Below are positions 50,891 to 60,031 of a stretch of DNA of 64,000 nucleotides, piece after piece; positions within the stretch are counted from its first letter, which is position 1, and every line of letters begins with the position of its first letter. This stretch comes from Trichomonas vaginalis G3 (lineage: Eukaryota; Parabasalia; Trichomonadida; Trichomonadidae). Both the position numbers and the translations under genes were made by a program. Location: contig NC_067206.1 of the NCBI RefSeq assembly GCF_026262505.1, forward strand, positions 12,272,205 to 12,336,204. The letters are read 5' to 3'. The notes beneath the pieces were generated by a model. It was not told where the DNA came from. It did no database searches and saw nothing but the letters and a program-made list of their open reading frames with translations.

Positions 50891-52552
50891 TTAATCAAAA
50901 ATAAATTTATAATTTTATAATTTCTATTCATCAATATTTCATCATATGAACTTCTATACTGTGGTGGTGTACCTGTTGGATGATATTTCAAACCTTCATC
51001 CGGTGTCCATGTCCAATACGTAGTCCTAGTAAACCAAACCTGAGGAGGATTTGTCACCTTTGAACAGTAAGTGTCATTTTCACCCTGAATGATTGGATAA
51101 GCTTTCACTTGTACTGTAACTTGTGAGTTGAAAGTTTCTAATCCATCAAAGAATATACCCGCTCCATTACGTTGAACTGGAATAGTGCATAAGAATGAAG
51201 TTTGGTCTTTCCATGTTCTAGCTGATGGCGTGCCATCATCTGCATTCAGTGGTCTAGTTAATGAGTCCTCGTATTCTTCTGTGCATTCATTCACTCCATC
51301 TAAATCAGAAGCTTGAAGCATACGTGTAAAGAATATGTCGCCCACTGTGGTCATCGCTTGATCGGGGAAGTTTCTGGAATCTATAGTGACCTGAAGACCT
51401 CGAAGCATTGGATTTTCTAAAACTGTTCTTTGCATTGCATTCTTCGGAAATGTTAACACAACATCTGTAACATTATGAAGAGCGTATGAGAAATCTGAGC
51501 TGATACCTTCAGGAGTGATGCAACCTCCATTTAGTGAACGAACGTCAATATGTTGAGCTGGAATCATGAATGGATCTTCCTTACTGAATAAACGTGGTAT
51601 TGCTTTAACTGATTCTTCAATTAAACCGTATCCTGGTGTAATACATTTATCCTCTAAAACTTCCATCTTTGTGCATGAAATAATAACGTCATCAACTGTT
51701 GCGTCAGCAGATGTAGCGGCTAAGCTTGTAATTAATTTGGCAGGAAGTCCGATTTGTTGGAATTTGCGATCATATTTATAAACATGATTCATAATCTTTT
51801 CATAATTTTCATCAGTTATCTTTTCATAAACGTAATTTTGTAAATCAGCAACTCTTAACGGGTCAACCTGACAAAATACTAAAGTATCCCTGAAAACATA
51901 ATATTTAAGAATGATTCACCAAATGATTTAGGATAATCATCGAACGCCTGAAATGCTAACAAATCATTTACCGGAATAATCATATCAAAAGTGACATCAA
52001 CTTCTTCATTTGCTTTCTTGAAAACTTCTGAAGGGTCAATATATTTACCACATACTGAGTTATCATATTTTTGAACATTATTTATAACGAATGAACAAAC
52101 TTTTTAACTTTCCTGACTGATTTTGGTTTATATGTTGCAAATGCGAAAGATTCACGGGCGCAATCCATCTGAAGATAACCAGCATCACCTCTTTCAGTTT
52201 CTACTTCTAATTGTTTAAAGCTTTGATTTGATGATTTGTAACCAACGAATAAACGCATGCATTTAAAAGCGGCATCACATGTGAAAGCTTTATTTGAAAC
52301 TAGAGTTGCTTTAACTTTGCGTTTAATATATGTGTCACCTAATTGGTTCACATCATGAGCCGGATTTGTAATTCTTAAATGAGTTTGTTTATCATCAAAA
52401 TATGGAGCATCAGAGTCATAGCATGAACTTTCAAGTTCTCTATAATATCTTCTACCGTCATTCTTTGCGAATATTTCATTTATCTTTTCGAATGAATGAA
52501 ACACATTTCCATTAATTGGTTTAGTGTTTGGCACCAAATAGTTAGTCGTCAT
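50881..52552 (-). pseudogene. Major capsid protein gene of the element (double jelly roll), broken
   Basis: The longest open stretch holds the capsid hallmarks: FPKNAMQRTVLENPMLRG, LQVTIDSRNFPDQAM, and VQRNGAGIFFDGLETFNSQV. The 5' part, beginning MTTNYLVPNTKPINGNVF at TAAATG, has the N-terminal beta-rich region with RRYYRELESSCYDSDAP. Coding sequence is spread over more than one frame, with about two breaks. It lies next to the ATPase gene, as is usual in Polintons and Polinton-like viruses. Confidence 0.75.
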
Positions 52553-52621
52553 TTATTATTAAATAAAAAATCAAAATTAAAAGATGAAAATGAATTTTTA
52601 ATTTTAATGAAATAATCAACT

Positions 52622-52789
52622 ATGGCTGCAGGATTCTTTAAGAAACTGTGGGATAAAGTAAAAAGAGGAGCGCATAAAGTTTGGGAAACAATGAAGAAAG
52701 GAGCAAATTGGATATTTAAGAATAAAGAAGCAATTAGTGACATTGCTGAATCAATAACGCCAAAAGCTGCCCCAATAAGAGAAATTTAA
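52622..52789 (+). CDS. 55-residue amphipathic element protein, twin A
   Basis: A complete frame that starts MAAGFFKKLWD, the same 11 residues as the oppositely oriented gene at 52859-53095, and continues as a basic amphipathic helix (KVKRGAHKVWETMKKGANWI). It lacks the Gly-rich tail of its twin. Such helices resemble the membrane-active minor capsid proteins of adenovirus and Polinton kin (pVI-like), which is inference. It runs against the direction of the capsid gene and lies just upstream of it. Confidence 0.55.
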   Translation: MAAGFFKKLWDKVKRGAHKVWETMKKGANWIFKNKEAISDIAESITPKAAPIREI

Positions 52790-52858
52790 ATAAAGGAGAA
52801 AAAGTTTATCAAAGACTACAACCGATACTAAGATAAAAATAATATTTATTTTTTTCCA

Positions 52859-53095
52859 CTATCTACCTCCTATTTTATTAAGTATTCCTTCAGCAATTCC
52901 ACCAATTGCGTTACCCGCTTGTGCTCCCATCGCCGGATTACCTGCTTTTGTACCTAATACTCCACCTATGATAGTTCCTGCCGTTTTCGCTACTGGTGCC
53001 AAAAAGTTTGCAACAGGTTTAATAACCTTTTTATAAACCCAACCTGCAGCTTTCTTAATTCCATCCCATAATTTTTTAAAGAATCCTGCCGCCAT
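52859..53095 (-). CDS. 78-residue amphipathic Gly-rich element protein, twin B
   Basis: It starts MAAGFFKKLWDGIKKAAGWV, continues with KPVANFLAPVAKTAGTIIGG and ends with Gly/Ala repeats (GNPAMGAQAGNAIGG). An amphipathic helix followed by a glycine-zipper tail is typical of membrane-disrupting minor capsid proteins or pore formers. Its first 11 residues match twin A. A membrane-penetration role in particle entry is inferred. Confidence 0.65.
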   Translation of the reverse strand: MAAGFFKKLWDGIKKAAGWVYKKVIKPVANFLAPVAKTAGTIIGGVLGTKAGNPAMGAQAGNAIGGIAEGILNKIGGR

Positions 53096-53195
53096 TTCTG
53101 ATTTAATATTAATTAAAAAATATATTTCATCACTTATATTCTAATTTTTATTTAATGATAAATGAAACCATTTTAAAAATAAATGAAACAAGGAG

Positions 53196-53527
53196 GAAGA
53201 AATAAATGAAAGTGAAAATGTTCAACAAAAAATAAATGTTGTTAAACCAATTACTGAAATAAAAATTTTTTCATCTGTTGAAGAATTTAATGACTATTAT
53301 GCTAATAATAAAAAATTATTTGAAGAATTGACAACATGTAAATTGAATAAAATGTTTAAAGTTGATGGATTCAAAATTTCAAAAATAAAAGGAGTGGTTA
53401 GTTTGAAATCTATTCCTCGCTCAAGAATCACCTCATTAATGAAAATGATGATTTAACAAAAAGAATAGAAGAGATTGAAGAAAGAATGAATCAAATAATT
53501 GATTTCATAAATTCAAATAATCATTAA
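53196..53527 (+). pseudogene. Remnant of a coiled-coil gene of the element
   Basis: Rightward coding-like sequence in more than one frame: TEIKIFSSVEEFNDYYANNK and VDGFKISKIKGVVSLKSI, then LTKRIEEIEERMNQIIDFIN. No ATG opens the main stretch. It lies between twin B and the right terminal repeat. The product is unrecognised and the gene is probably dead (about two breaks). Confidence 0.45.
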
Positions 53528-53580
53528 TTTTTAATTTATTTTTCTCATTTATGAGGTCTTTGATTATGACTTCATTGATT

Positions 53581-54314
53581 CCATTCAGGATTTAAACAAT
53601 GTTTAATTAATCGCGGAATATCTGACATCATCTATATATAGATTCTTTTATAAAAGATAAAAAAATAAATTATTTTAAAATTAATGTTAATTTTTTTAAT
53701 TTGTTTATTTCATTATGTTTGGGCTGAGTGTAAATGTCTTACAATTTTGAAAATTTTTTAAATCTTGATTTATTCAAAAACGTAAGACATAAATTTCTAA
53801 TTTCTTTTACTCATGAAAATAATTATTTCTAATTTCTTTTACTCTCTCATACATACTAGATTTGAAGAATTCAGAACATTTCCCATAATCTCCTAAATGT
53901 TTTCTTATCTTATTGGTTTTCCATTCATTATATGAAACTGAATAAACTTTATTTTTATTTTTACATCTTTCATCACTTCCAATATATTTATATTTCAATT
54001 TTGATTTATTGGTTTCATATTCATTAACGTTTAATAATTCACAGTCTTCCTTTTTAAATAAATGTTTTATGTATTCAGGATTAAGAATTCTATAATATTG
54101 CTTCCCTTTAAATCTTTGAATATAAACAGGAACACCATCCTCTAAAATTCGATAATCTATTTTATCTGGTTTTACTTGTTGGGTCATTTATGTAAGAATA
54201 AAAAAATAAATTATTTTAAAATTAATGTTAAAAATAATGATACAAAATCGTTCAATATTGTATGAATTCTTACGTTTACAAAAAAAGTCACTAAACCCTT
54301 CATATCCTACTACT
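53581..54314 (-). repeat. Right terminal inverted repeat, 734 bp
   Basis: It is the mirror of 37439-38172 with about four differences, and its outer tip is CCTACTACT. Confidence 0.9.
53807..54187 (-). CDS. Terminal-repeat protein of the element, right copy
   Basis: 126 residues, almost identical to the left copy at 37566-37946, with the same TAAATG start and the same leader. The few differences are conservative (KNKNKVYSV here). Both copies remain open although other genes of the element are damaged, which may mean only that the insertion is young or that the arms are kept alike by exchange. Confidence 0.75.
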   Translation of the reverse strand: MTQQVKPDKIDYRILEDGVPVYIQRFKGKQYYRILNPEYIKHLFKKEDCELLNVNEYETNKSKLKYKYIGSDERCKNKNKVYSVSYNEWKTNKIRKHLGDYGKCSEFFKSSMYERVKEIRNNYFHE

Positions 54315-54320
54315 AATTGG
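54315..54320. repeat. Target-site duplication, right copy (AATTGG)
   Basis: It matches 37433-37438 exactly. Confidence 0.9.
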
Positions 54321-55231
54321 TAACATCTATTGATGTTGATGGTGTTGTTGAAAAACTGTTAAAAGAAGTTAAAGTTTGATATCTTTCATTGTTGATGCTA
54401 TATTTAATAGTATTTCTTCTTCTAGGAAAATATTTGACTTTGCCAGTTATTGTTATTTCTGCATTTCCAAAAGCAGGAAATACTTTAGGAGAAATATCAA
54501 ATGAAATAATCTCTAGATTCATACTTAGAAATGGGATAGTGAATTCTTGTGATGCTTCAACGGAGGACAACTGATATGCAAGCATTTTCAAATTTAATGT
54601 ATGTTTTCCTCCTTTTAAACCACTGATATTAATTTTCATATCTTCATACCTTACCCTTGTAGAATCATATATGTTAATAGATGGATCAATATATTCATGA
54701 TCTTTTGAATCAATTTTCACTTCAAATTGGTTTCGCAAGTATACAATATTGAATGGATAAACTGTAAAATTAACATGAATGTAATCTTGATAATCATATT
54801 CTATAGATATATCTGTTATTGCAGATGTTTGATATAATAATTTCTTAGAATTATGATTGTATTCTAATTTAACACTTCTATTGCTAAGAATTGTTCTGTT
54901 TTTCCATTCAATTATAATTTCATATCTTTCGTCACCAGATATATGATTCGAAGTATAATAAATGTTATCAACAGATGATAAATTGAAACATTCTTTCTGA
55001 TTGTTATATAATATTGATAGTTTTTTTGTTTTCAAGATTAAAGTTAAAATTGTTTCTATTTTTGAAAATAATATGTTGCTCGATTGACACATTCACGTGC
55101 ATTGGATTGTGATTGAATATTTTGTAATTAAATGTATTATTTTTCTCTTTTGTTTCAAAGTCGCAATTATTGAATGTTAAAGTGTTAGTTTGATTGCCTT
55201 GCATAAAATAAGTCTGCGAACCAATATGCAA
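54315..55231 (-). pseudogene. 5' part of the host repeat-protein gene, split by the virus-like element
   Basis: The open frame from 55092 to the element encodes about 259 residues, ending PSTSIDVTN at the target site, in frame with the part at 34677-37438. It has beta modules like the other part, for example FDISPKVFPAFGNAEITITG and RRRNTIKYSINNERYQTL. Upstream, at about 55020, the reading shifts to another frame in a T-run (encoding NHNPMHVNVSIEQHIIFKN), and that frame reaches a stop near 55260 without a convincing start. The host gene therefore carries a second lesion besides the insertion, and its true 5' end is not identified. Confidence 0.7.
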
Positions 55232-55755
55232 AACAGAAAAATAATGGATTTCCTTTTGATCAAGAATAAATCTTTAAAAACTTAACATTCAGATATTTGA
55301 CACTTTTGCTTCGAATTATTGGGTCATTCTGATATATGATAAATCGTCATTAATCCCATGAAAAGATGTGAAACGCCATTGAATTTTTGTTATGTTTCAA
55401 AATTCCAATTCAAAAATTTGTCATAAGAAAAAGTTGATGATTAAAATATGCAAAGAAAAGATAATCAACTTTTTTCTAACTTTATTTTACTTTACAACAT
55501 TTTCTTAATAAATTGAAAATACTAATATCAATTTATATGATATAAGACGCACCAAAAAGAAGTAATATTTTATTATGTTTCATTTGTTTGAGATTTCACA
55601 TGCATTCTCAATATTTAGAGAGCTATTCAAATTTTGTGCGATGTGTCTATATTGAAAGAATAAAGAAATTGAAGTTGAAGTTTACTAAATTATAGAGGAT
55701 GGGAAATTAAAAAAAAGATGTATTTTGTATAATAAAAGTTTTATCTATAAATACT
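55232..55755. other. Gene-free spacer
   Basis: 5' flank of the split host gene and 3' flank of BRX1. No gene or repeat seen. Confidence 0.5.
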
Positions 55756-56601
55756 TTATTTTGAAGTAGATTCTTCTTCATTTTCTTTCTTTGTGTCTTT
55801 TCCTGTAGCAGCTTTAACTTGGGCAAGGATTTTCTGGTTTTGCCAGATCTTTTGTCCGCAAAAAGATCCACCCATAATAAAAATTGGCTCAAGGCAAAAC
55901 TGTGGTCCTGCTTCGAATACTTTAATTGGTTCTTGGTAGTCAATTTGGTATCTTCTAAAGTAAATGTGGTTTTGGAGGATAAAGAATGATAAAACTGTGT
56001 CAACATGTTCTTTCATCTTCTTGGTGCCGTATGGAACGCGAAGTGCTCTAGTAAGAAGCTCTTTGCATATTCCGTATTCAGGTTTTTCGTCAAAATGTGA
56101 ATCAAAAACTAGAATTGGAGAAGAAAATTTTGTGCATTTTCCATTTCCATTAACATCTTCACATGTATGCATAGTTTCGAGTGAGAAGCATATTGTAGGG
56201 CCTTCTTGAGCAATGGATACCCATAAAAATGGTTTATTATCTATTGTCTCAAAAAGCATAATTGTATCACATCCTGATTTATCGGCAATCGAGTTTAGTT
56301 CTACACGATCATTACCTCCAAATTTTGGAGCTTGCTGAATATTTGGCATAAAATTGAAAAATTCTTTCATGAAAAAGCGTAAACTTGATGCGACTCCTTT
56401 ACGAGCACATACTAATGAGCTTGCAGAAGATACTTTTTTGAATCTTTTGTTCTTTTTCTGTGATTCTTCATGACGAACTTTTTCTTTCTTTGGCAATTCT
56501 TGCTCAAATTTCTTAAAATGTGCTTCAATATCATCATCTGAATCTTGTTTCTTCCTCTTTCTAATCATTTGGGCTTTGAGTTCCTTTCTTGTTCGACTCA
56601 T
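55756..56601 (-). CDS. BRX1: Ribosome biogenesis protein BRX1 (Brix domain)
   Basis: 281 residues from MSRTRKELKAQ at 56601; an in-frame ATG 13 codons upstream gives a hydrophobic lead unlike the family, so the inner one is preferred. A basic N-terminus is followed by a Brix domain (~70-255) with FFNFMPNIQQAPKF, LNSIADKSGCDTIMLFET, CKELLTRALRVPYG, FFILQNHIYFRRYQI and GPQFCLEPIFIMGGSFCG, the order and spacing of BRX1. It acts in the nucleolus in 60S subunit assembly. The Lys/Glu-rich tail is normal for the family. It is a single-copy housekeeping gene and the most securely placed host gene here. Confidence 0.9.
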   Translation of the reverse strand: MSRTRKELKAQMIRKRKKQDSDDDIEAHFKKFEQELPKKEKVRHEESQKKNKRFKKVSSASSLVCARKGVASSLRFFMKEFFNFMPNIQQAPKFGGNDRVELNSIADKSGCDTIMLFETIDNKPFLWVSIAQEGPTICFSLETMHTCEDVNGNGKCTKFSSPILVFDSHFDEKPEYGICKELLTRALRVPYGTKKMKEHVDTVLSFFILQNHIYFRRYQIDYQEPIKVFEAGPQFCLEPIFIMGGSFCGQKIWQNQKILAQVKAATGKDTKKENEEESTSK

Positions 56602-56662
56602 ATAGAAAGACAAATAAAAATAATGAGGGGGGATAACCAATAAATTCCCTCGCTAAGCAATA

Positions 56663-58943
56663 TTAAGGATACCCTTACATTGCGTAGTTAGAAAGAGAAT
56701 ATGATATTGTCATGATTGCTAAAGTTTTAGGCTCCAGAAATGAATATACATCAAACTGAAACAATTGATAAATTGAATGAACTTTTGAGAGGTTCTCAAA
56801 TAAAAAAAATTATCTAATTTTTTACAATATTACTATTATTTTATCCACATATGTATATATAGTAATTTGAGAAAACTTTTAGGAAAAAATAAGTTTAATA
56901 AAAATCTGAATTTTACTTGTTGTGGGATTGTTATTAATTGACACTCCAGACGTATTACTAATAGTTATGCGTATGCAATTAAAGTATTTCTGATGGACAA
57001 AATGTGAGATTTATATCAGATAATTCATTTCTACTATTAAGTTATTCATTTATGAGTTTGCACTTATTCGCACTAAATAAATAACTATTCAAAATTGTTT
57101 TAATTAATTGACACCATATAATAGAGTGAATTTTGTTTGATCAAACAACAATAGATGATAGATATAAAGCCAAGAAACTTGCTATTAATATGCTCTACTT
57201 GCTATTTCAATGTAAGTATGATATTTTCTAAATGTTTCGTTCAGATAACTTAGATATATTAGTCAAAATTTGAAATTTTAATAGCACATATATTAAAAAT
57301 AATTATTATTCATAAAGATTAATGAAATAGTAAAAAAAAATCATCAAATTATAAAAATACAACATTTTGAAGAATTCTTATTATCCTTCAAAAAGTCAGT
57401 ATTTCTGCTGTAATTTTCTACAACATTGTAGTTATTGCACTTTGTCTATGGATTTGTATATATGTTATATATAAATTATATATCTAAACTGCCCATAAGT
57501 GCAATTTTTATATAAATTGTTTATTTCTTTAACAATTTCATATGAAATATGCTTTTTTAAGCGTATCAAAGCTGTGTTCTTAATGTGCATGGATATATCA
57601 AGAAAAATGTCGAAAAAAAAATGTGAATTCACAAATTCACTGAATTTTCACCGTTTTTTGAATTTTGCTACAGCACTAATATTAAATAATACTAAAATCT
57701 TCTGTCTTTGTAAAAGAATAAATTCTGACAAAAAGTGCTCGTTTAAATTTAATGATCATCTGTATGACTAAGTGGTAAAAAGTGTTTATGACCAAAAAAG
57801 GGTTACATGCTTAGTCTATTTTTCTGACAGGATACTCTAGATTTACATGATCTCTATTTCATATCTCCGTTTTTAGATTCTTCGACAGATTTTATGATAG
57901 AAAACCAAGATTAACAAATTTCCGGCATGTTAATGAAGAAATCTGCAGCTACCCTCAATATTATTTCAATAATCAGTATCGTTTCTCTTACAATTTATTT
58001 TTTTCTCAATAATTTAACAAGAAATAACAATACACACTTGGTTTTACGTATAAAAGCTAAGTGTCGAACTTAATCAACTTTACTTACTTAGCAAATGAAT
58101 ATTTTTGTGGTTGCGAGTTCTGAATGCTGAAGTTTTAGATTTCTCTATAAATGATATCATTGCACTTACAATTGTTCCAGCCTATCGCATAAATCATAGA
58201 AAATCCAAAAAAAAAAAAATAATATAAAGAAAATTCATGTCATGAAGTTCCAAAAATACCGTGTAACATTAAAATTTGTTATGCATAATACATTTTAGCT
58301 ATTATTTTTTTTTTAATTTTCGAGAAATTGAATGGTGAGTCCGATAGAGAAATTTTTAAAAATCCTAGTGCCTCATAGAAGTAATTTCCCTCGTCTCCCA
58401 TACTTCCAAATGTATGCATATGACATAAACTTTTATGCATTACACAAGTGGCCAATAATATCTATAGAGTAAAAAATTAGAAATTTAATTTTTTTATATG
58501 ATAGTTATATTTCAGATTTGCGAGCGTAACTTTTTTCTCCATGGCATACTTGTTTTAAGAGCAAATGATCAAAATCGTCATTCAATTATTGAAGGAGCTG
58601 ATATCTTTTGAAAATTGAATTGAAAGGGTATTCAATTTTCAAATTTCCTCTCAATTTTGGAAACATATCAACTCTATGAATTAACAATTATGTGCCTTCA
58701 CAGTTTATCAGTCATATAAGGTGCTTATAAAGAAAAAAGTTACGCTCGCAAAATATGTTTTTATATAGATTTCACATAAAATAATTATGTAATTTCTAAA
58801 AAGAATATTTTTGTTCTTGAATATTAAAGTGTATTGTAGTTTAAAAAGTTTTAAATATGTTGCTAAAATTTCAGGTTTATAGCTCATGTCTAGCATGACT
58901 TCTTCGTATGCGCAAAAAATCTGACACGTAAGGGTATCCTTAA
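56663..58943. mobile_element. TTAA-bounded non-coding element, 2.28 kb
   Basis: The ends TTAAGGATACCCTTAC (56663-56678) and GTAAGGGTATCCTTAA (58928-58943) are exact complements. TTAA at both tips fits a TTAA target duplication, as made by piggyBac-type transposases; TA duplication with coincident flanks is also possible. The inside is AT-rich with only a 90-codon ORF (57499-57771) of no recognised family, so it is non-autonomous or decayed. It contains a smaller inverted-repeat unit at 58517-58752. Confidence 0.55.
58517..58752. repeat. 236-bp unit with 22-bp perfect inverted ends
   Basis: TTTGCGAGCGTAACTTTTTT at 58517 and its complement ending at 58752 enclose an AT-rich centre. GC content of the tips stands out from the surroundings. 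It looks like a miniature inverted-repeat element nested in the TTAA-bounded element; no clear target duplication. Confidence 0.6.
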
Positions 58944-59164
58944 CAATAATTTAGCTGTTCAAGTATGGTTACAAAAAGCGAGAGCTATCCACAAATTGAG
59001 AGAACCAGACACTAGTAACGAGAACCTAGGCTTTGGAAAAGAATGATATTAAATGTAGTTTTTTTCTTTAATTCAAAAATTCAATGTATGTATTCGAGTT
59101 TGAAATAAATTATATTACAAAGGCTTTAAAATAACAGATAAAAAACTAAATAAAAATAATAAAT
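58944..59164. other. Spacer with a possible homeodomain-helix-like remnant
   Basis: Right after the TTAA at 58943 the plus strand reads LAVQVWLQKARAIHKL in one frame up to a TGA, resembling the third helix of a homeodomain (QVWFQNRRAK). The frame runs back across the TTAA site for a few codons, then meets a stop. Too short to call a gene. Confidence 0.2.
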
Positions 59165-60007
59165 TCAGAATATATCATTATCTTTTGGTACGTATCCTTT
59201 TCTCTTACCTGGTATAATAGGGAGAGGCTCAGCAAAATCATCTTCGCGCACATTATCAAGGAATTTTTGAGGGAAAACTTTCTTTCCTTTTGGAGTTGAG
59301 CCTGTTCCTTCATAGAAACGTGTCTGTGCAAGTATCTTCCATTTCTTGAGGTTCATAGTATCTCTTTCTTGAATTGGCTCTGGTGGTTTGTATTCTCCAT
59401 TTTGCATGGCAATAATTTTAGTAAGGGTTTGTTCTTTCTGTGCATTTTTACGATACTTCATAACAGGATCAACAATGTCGCTTGTGTCAAAGCTAATTGT
59501 TGGAATTGAAGGTAATTGGCGCTGTAAAGAATCTTTTTGGCTAATCTGTGTCTCAAAAGTCTTAATTGCTTGAGATCTAGCACGAACATATTTGTCGTAT
59601 TCTGGTCCGTTAACTTTCTTCATCAATTTTCTCGAGACCGGCTGAAGATAATGCTCTTCAAACTCTTGGTGCATCATCAGAGTCTTCCTCTTATGGTTTG
59701 ATTCGTAAACGCTTAAATATTGATCGACTTGTCCTATCAATTTTTCTTCCTGCCGTAATTTATTGAATTGACTTGTAGCTGCTTGTTGTGTACTTGCACG
59801 ATCAGTTTTTTCTTCCTCTTGAACAGGGTTTTTCTTGATTGGTTCAATTGGTTCTGGGAATTTGAATTTTGAAAAATCCGTAAAGTCTCTATTTAACGTA
59901 GATTGACTCCGCTTTTCACTAATCCCATGTCCAATTCTTGGTTGCTTTCCAATTAAAAGATTTGTTAGTTGATCATTGTTAAATATTTTAACTTCAGCGT
60001 TGCTCAT
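59165..60007 (-). CDS. Charged helical protein, possibly flagellar (FAM228-like)
   Basis: 280 residues, Lys/Glu/Pro-rich. A helical core (~95-155) reads SNHKRKTLMMHQEFEEHYLQ, PVSRKLMKKVNGPEYDKYVR and ARSQAIKTFE, with a downstream segment ISFDTSDIVDPVMKYRKNAQ. This pattern recalls the FAM228/ciliary filament-type proteins, consistent with a flagellate, but I recognise it only weakly. There is no signal peptide. Its ATG is 25 bases from a TTAA-bounded insertion, so its promoter may have been displaced or supplied by that element. Confidence 0.65.
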   Translation of the reverse strand: MSNAEVKIFNNDQLTNLLIGKQPRIGHGISEKRSQSTLNRDFTDFSKFKFPEPIEPIKKNPVQEEEKTDRASTQQAATSQFNKLRQEEKLIGQVDQYLSVYESNHKRKTLMMHQEFEEHYLQPVSRKLMKKVNGPEYDKYVRARSQAIKTFETQISQKDSLQRQLPSIPTISFDTSDIVDPVMKYRKNAQKEQTLTKIIAMQNGEYKPPEPIQERDTMNLKKWKILAQTRFYEGTGSTPKGKKVFPQKFLDNVREDDFAEPLPIIPGKRKGYVPKDNDIF

Positions 60008-60031
60008 TTCTGAAATAACGTATTTTTTTAT

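Larger units (their letters stand above)
37439..54314. mobile_element. Polinton-like virus-type element, 16.9 kb
   Basis: It is bounded by 734-bp inverted repeats that begin AG and end CT and by a 6-bp target duplication. Parts in order: terminal-repeat gene, acidic protein, zinc-ribbon-like protein, small ORF, repeat array, primase-SF3 helicase, repeat array, KilA-N protein, repeat array, tail-collar fibre protein, several structural unknowns, A32-like ATPase, capsid gene, twin amphipathic proteins, coiled-coil remnant and the second terminal-repeat gene. I see no PolB, rve integrase or Ulp1-type protease, which separates it from classic Mavericks. Termini are complete and the two repeats differ at only a handful of bases, so it is young. 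The capsid, ATPase and at least one more gene are broken, about four or five breaks in all. Confidence 0.88.

Noticed and set aside
52549-52743. 64-codon minus-strand ORF
   Set aside because: Antisense to the 55-residue amphipathic gene and starts without a leader.
57499-57771. 90-codon ORF inside the 2.28 kb TTAA-bounded element
   Set aside because: Low-complexity composition and no transposase signature; probably chance.
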